Assembly (NCBI GenBank): GCA_020635875.1
Contig: JACJYY010000004.1
Span: 248,001-312,000, forward strand
From: Flavobacteriales bacterium
GTDB lineage: Bacteria; Bacteroidota; Bacteroidia; Flavobacteriales; Flavobacteriaceae
DNA: 64,000 nucleotides
Direction of reading: 5' to 3'
In this document: positions 62,194 to 64,000 of the stretch, piece by piece
Numbering within the stretch: the stretch's first letter is position 1
Layout: every line of letters starts with the position of its first letter
The notes under the pieces: generated by a model
The model's database searches: none
The model's input: the letters and a program-made list of their open reading frames with translations, nothing else
Told to the model about the DNA's origin: nothing
Translations under genes and position numbers: made by a program

Positions 62194-62949
62194 TTATAAT
62201 CTTACGGCTACACCGTTTTTACGTAATTCTTTTTTAAGGTCTATGATATCAATTTCTTTAAAGTGAAAAACACTTGCAGCCAAAGCCGCATCTGATTTTC
62301 CATTAATGAACGTATCAGTAAAGTGTTGCATATTTCCTGCTCCACCAGAAGCAATGATAGGAATATTGACAATCTCTGATAAATGTGCTAAAGCTTCATC
62401 AGCAAAACCGTTCTTCGTTCCATCATGATTCATTGAGGTAAACAAAATCTCCCCAGCACCACGTTCCGCTACTTCCACAGCCCAATCAAATAATTTAATA
62501 TCTGTAGGTACTTTCCCACCAACCAAGTGTACATACCATTCTCCATTAATCATTTTGGCATCAATAGCTACAACCACACATTGACTCCCAAATTTTTGGG
62601 ATAAATCATTAATCAATTGAGGATTCTTAACTGCCGAAGAATTAATAGACACCTTGTCTGCACCATTCTGTAATAATACATCCACATCTTCCACCGATGA
62701 AATTCCTCCACCAACAGTAAATGGTATGTTTACACGCTCCGCTACACGATGCACCAAATCTACCAAGGTTCTTCTACGTTCTTCAGTAGCAGAAATATCC
62801 AAAAAGACTAATTCATCAGCTCCTGTTTGTGCATAAATCTCGGCTAACTCTACTGGATCACCAGCATCACGTAAATCAACGAAATTCACACCTTTAACGG
62901 TTCTACCGTTTTTTATATCTAAACAAGGAACTATTCTTTTAGTAAGCAT
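62194..62949 (-). CDS. hisF: Imidazole glycerol phosphate synthase cyclase subunit
   Basis: 251 aa. Catalytic Asp11 in [17 protein letters not shown] and Asp in VVVAIDAKM; phosphate motifs [11 protein letters not shown] and IIASGGAGN. With HisH it forms IGP and AICAR. The repeat element and the four-helix-bundle gene separate it from hisA. Confidence 0.98.
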   Translation of the reverse strand: MLTKRIVPCLDIKNGRTVKGVNFVDLRDAGDPVELAEIYAQTGADELVFLDISATEERRRTLVDLVHRVAERVNIPFTVGGGISSVEDVDVLLQNGADKVSINSSAVKNPQLINDLSQKFGSQCVVVAIDAKMINGEWYVHLVGGKVPTDIKLFDWAVEVAERGAGEILFTSMNHDGTKNGFADEALAHLSEIVNIPIIASGGAGNMQHFTDTFINGKSDAALAASVFHFKEIDIIDLKKELRKNGVAVRL

Positions 62950-62962
62950 ATATTTATAAGCA

Positions 62963-62988
62963 TTAAGTATTAAGGCGTAAGTATTAAG
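62963..62988 (+). repeat. Left copy of the TAAG-type repeat in the his operon
   Basis: TTAAGTATTAAGGCGTAAGTATTAAG. Same family as 2404, 5123 and 63342. Its TTA at 62984-62986 is the stop codon (TAA on the minus strand) of the four-helix-bundle gene. Confidence 0.85.
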
Positions 62989-63337
62989 TGTTTTTCTTCG
63001 TAGATACTATAATACTCTTGATCAACTTAATCACTTCGACTCCATCTTTATTTATACTATTAAACTCATCTATTTTTAAATAATCTGTAACTTTCAATAA
63101 TTCGAGCCAATACAAAGTTTCATCGGCTTCTTTCTGAGAAATACTCAATTTATGAATAAAATCAGCTTTACTCTCAGCATTTTTTGCTTCTCTAACATTT
63201 GCGCCAATCGAAGTACCAGACCTCAATAGCTGTTTGCTCATCACATACTCTCCTCTGCTATTCAACATTTTATAGAGATTTACAATTCTTACAGAAAATT
63301 GAAAACTCTTCTCTCTAACTACATCTTTCTTCCCCAC
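62984..63337 (-). CDS. Four-helix-bundle protein (S23/IVS family) inserted in the his operon
   Basis: 117 aa, GTG start at 63337. Text [74 protein letters not shown] is the 23S rRNA-intervening-sequence / four-helix-bundle family, which is related to bAvd of diversity-generating retroelements. No rRNA or retroelement lies near. It is between hisA and hisF, bracketed by inverted repeats, and its stop codon lies in the left repeat. Function unknown. Confidence 0.92.
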   Translation of the reverse strand: MGKKDVVREKSFQFSVRIVNLYKMLNSRGEYVMSKQLLRSGTSIGANVREAKNAESKADFIHKLSISQKEADETLYWLELLKVTDYLKIDEFNSINKDGVEVIKLIKSIIVSTKKNT

Positions 63338-63341
63338 AAAA

Positions 63342-63377
63342 GTACTTACTACTTAATAATTAATACTTACTACTTAA
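63342..63377 (-). repeat. Right copy of the TAAG-type repeat in the his operon
   Basis: On the minus strand it reads TTAAGTAGTAAGTATTAA, then TTATTAAGTAGTAAGTAC: two units. Inverted with respect to the copy at 62963. The hisA frame runs into it: the last residues LSSKY and the stop TAA are encoded by TTAAGTAGTAAGTATTAA. Confidence 0.85.
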
Positions 63378-64000
63378 AACGAATTGCTCAATTTGTTTTA
63401 AATCTATCTTCCCTTCATAGATAGCTTTTCCAATGATAGTACCCTCACACCCTAGTTCAGCTAGTTTAGGCAATTCATCAAAGGTTGAAATCCCACCCGA
63501 GGCAATCAATTTTAAATCTGGACTTGCCGTCAATATCTTTTGATACAAATCAAACGAAGGGCCTTGTAACATACCATCTTTAGCGATATCTGTACAAATC
63601 ACATAACTCACACCTTCTTTTTGGTAGTGTTGGATAAATGGCACTAGTTCTTCCTCTGATTCTTCTAACCATCCGTTTGTGGCTACTTTCTCATTATTAG
63701 CATCCGCACCTAAAATGATTTTGTCTGAACCATACTTTTGCAACCACGAAGTGAACACTGACCTATTCTTTACTGCAATACTCCCTCCTGTAATTTGATT
63801 TGCTCCACTTTCAAAAGCAATTCTCAAATCTTCGTCCGATTTTAATCCACCGCCAAAGTCAACTTTCAAGTTAGTTTGTGTAGCGATCGTTTCTAAAATT
63901 TTATGGTTCACAATATGACTTGACTTGGCTCCATCCAAGTCTACCAAATGCAAATATTCAATCCCATGATCCTCAAAAGACTTGGCTACTTCCAAAGGGT
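63360..64000 (-). CDS. hisA: HisA isomerase (5' end cut by window)
   Basis: The frame is open to base 64000, so the N-terminal about 30 residues (the catalytic Asp region) are missing; the visible part starts [55 protein letters not shown] and [13 protein letters not shown] are HisA motifs, including the second catalytic Asp (DIAKDG). It isomerises ProFAR in histidine synthesis. Its C-terminal residues LSSKY are encoded by the intergenic repeat, suggesting that the repeat replaced the original 3' end. Confidence 0.95.
   Translation of the reverse strand, partial: PLEVAKSFEDHGIEYLHLVDLDGAKSSHIVNHKILETIATQTNLKVDFGGGLKSDEDLRIAFESGANQITGGSIAVKNRSVFTSWLQKYGSDKIILGADANNEKVATNGWLEESEEELVPFIQHYQKEGVSYVICTDIAKDGMLQGPSFDLYQKILTASPDLKLIASGGISTFDELPKLAELGCEGTIIGKAIYEGKIDLKQIEQFVLSSKY

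Noticed and set aside
63337..63344. Promoter for the four-helix-bundle gene (TACTTTTG on the minus strand)
   Set aside because: It overlaps the GTG start codon and no -33 TTG is present; probably chance, although the repeat could add promoter-like text.

Overview
The window is AT-rich chromosomal DNA from a member of the Bacteroidetes, most likely the family Flavobacteriaceae. The signs are Bacteroidetes-type -7 elements (TAnnTTTG) upstream of many genes, a type IX secretion sorting domain, DUF4374, FISUMP and PorT-like families, SusC/BtuB-type TonB receptors with lipoprotein partners, and familiar flavobacterial gene orders (dnaA next to a low-molecular-weight phosphatase; ferredoxin / acyl-CoA reductase / serC / serA). 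I see no rRNA, tRNA, CRISPR array or prophage.

Layout. 1-17.9 kb: housekeeping genes, mostly on the minus strand: phosphatase, dnaA, thioesterase, a secreted leucine-rich-repeat protein, cell-wall lytic enzymes, dapF, htrA, an rRNA m5C methyltransferase, guaB, an exported bactofilin, a FISUMP lipoprotein gene broken by one stop codon, and ychF. 17.6-21.2 kb: ferredoxin diverging from acyl-CoA reductase, serC and serA. 21.2-24.4 kb: a cobalamin uptake pair (btuB-like and btuG-like) behind a cobalamin riboswitch. 25.1-32.2 kb: an iron or xenosiderophore island resembling XusABC (TonB receptor, DUF4374 lipoprotein, PepSY membrane protein), with an additional lipoprotein and a divergent AraC-type regulator; two promoters here share a palindrome placed like an iron-repressor operator. 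32.2-39.3 kb: DUF2490/DUF4956 pair, flippase, glycosyltransferase, and a large HExxH / propeller / barrel protein. 39.4-47.9 kb: VIT-type transporter, two PorT-like barrels, an MBOAT plus SGNH acyl-transfer pair, TSUP permease, a MarR / nitroreductase / YceI cluster, HopJ and DUF202.

47.9-57.5 kb: an alpha-amylase, then the trp operon trpE-G-D-(fic)-C-F-B-A. In front of trpE are a good promoter, a 20-residue leader peptide with three consecutive Trp codons and an intrinsic terminator, which is classic ribosome-mediated attenuation. A class II Fic protein gene sits inside the operon and its stop overlaps the trpC start. 57.5-60.7 kb: secreted jelly-roll protein, HAD phosphatase, small unknown protein, DUF389 membrane protein. 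60.9-64 kb: a REP-associated tyrosine transposase carrying duplicated REP-like palindromes inside its own coding sequence, then the distal his operon (hisA partial, hisF, hisIE) interrupted by a four-helix-bundle gene bracketed by inverted copies of a dispersed intergenic repeat.

The most unusual threads are (1) the dispersed TAAGTAT/TAAGTAG repeat family, which provides stop codons to three genes and flanks the four-helix-bundle gene, (2) the REP palindromes inside the transposase gene, (3) Fic embedded in an attenuated trp operon, and (4) the shared iron-box-like operator.
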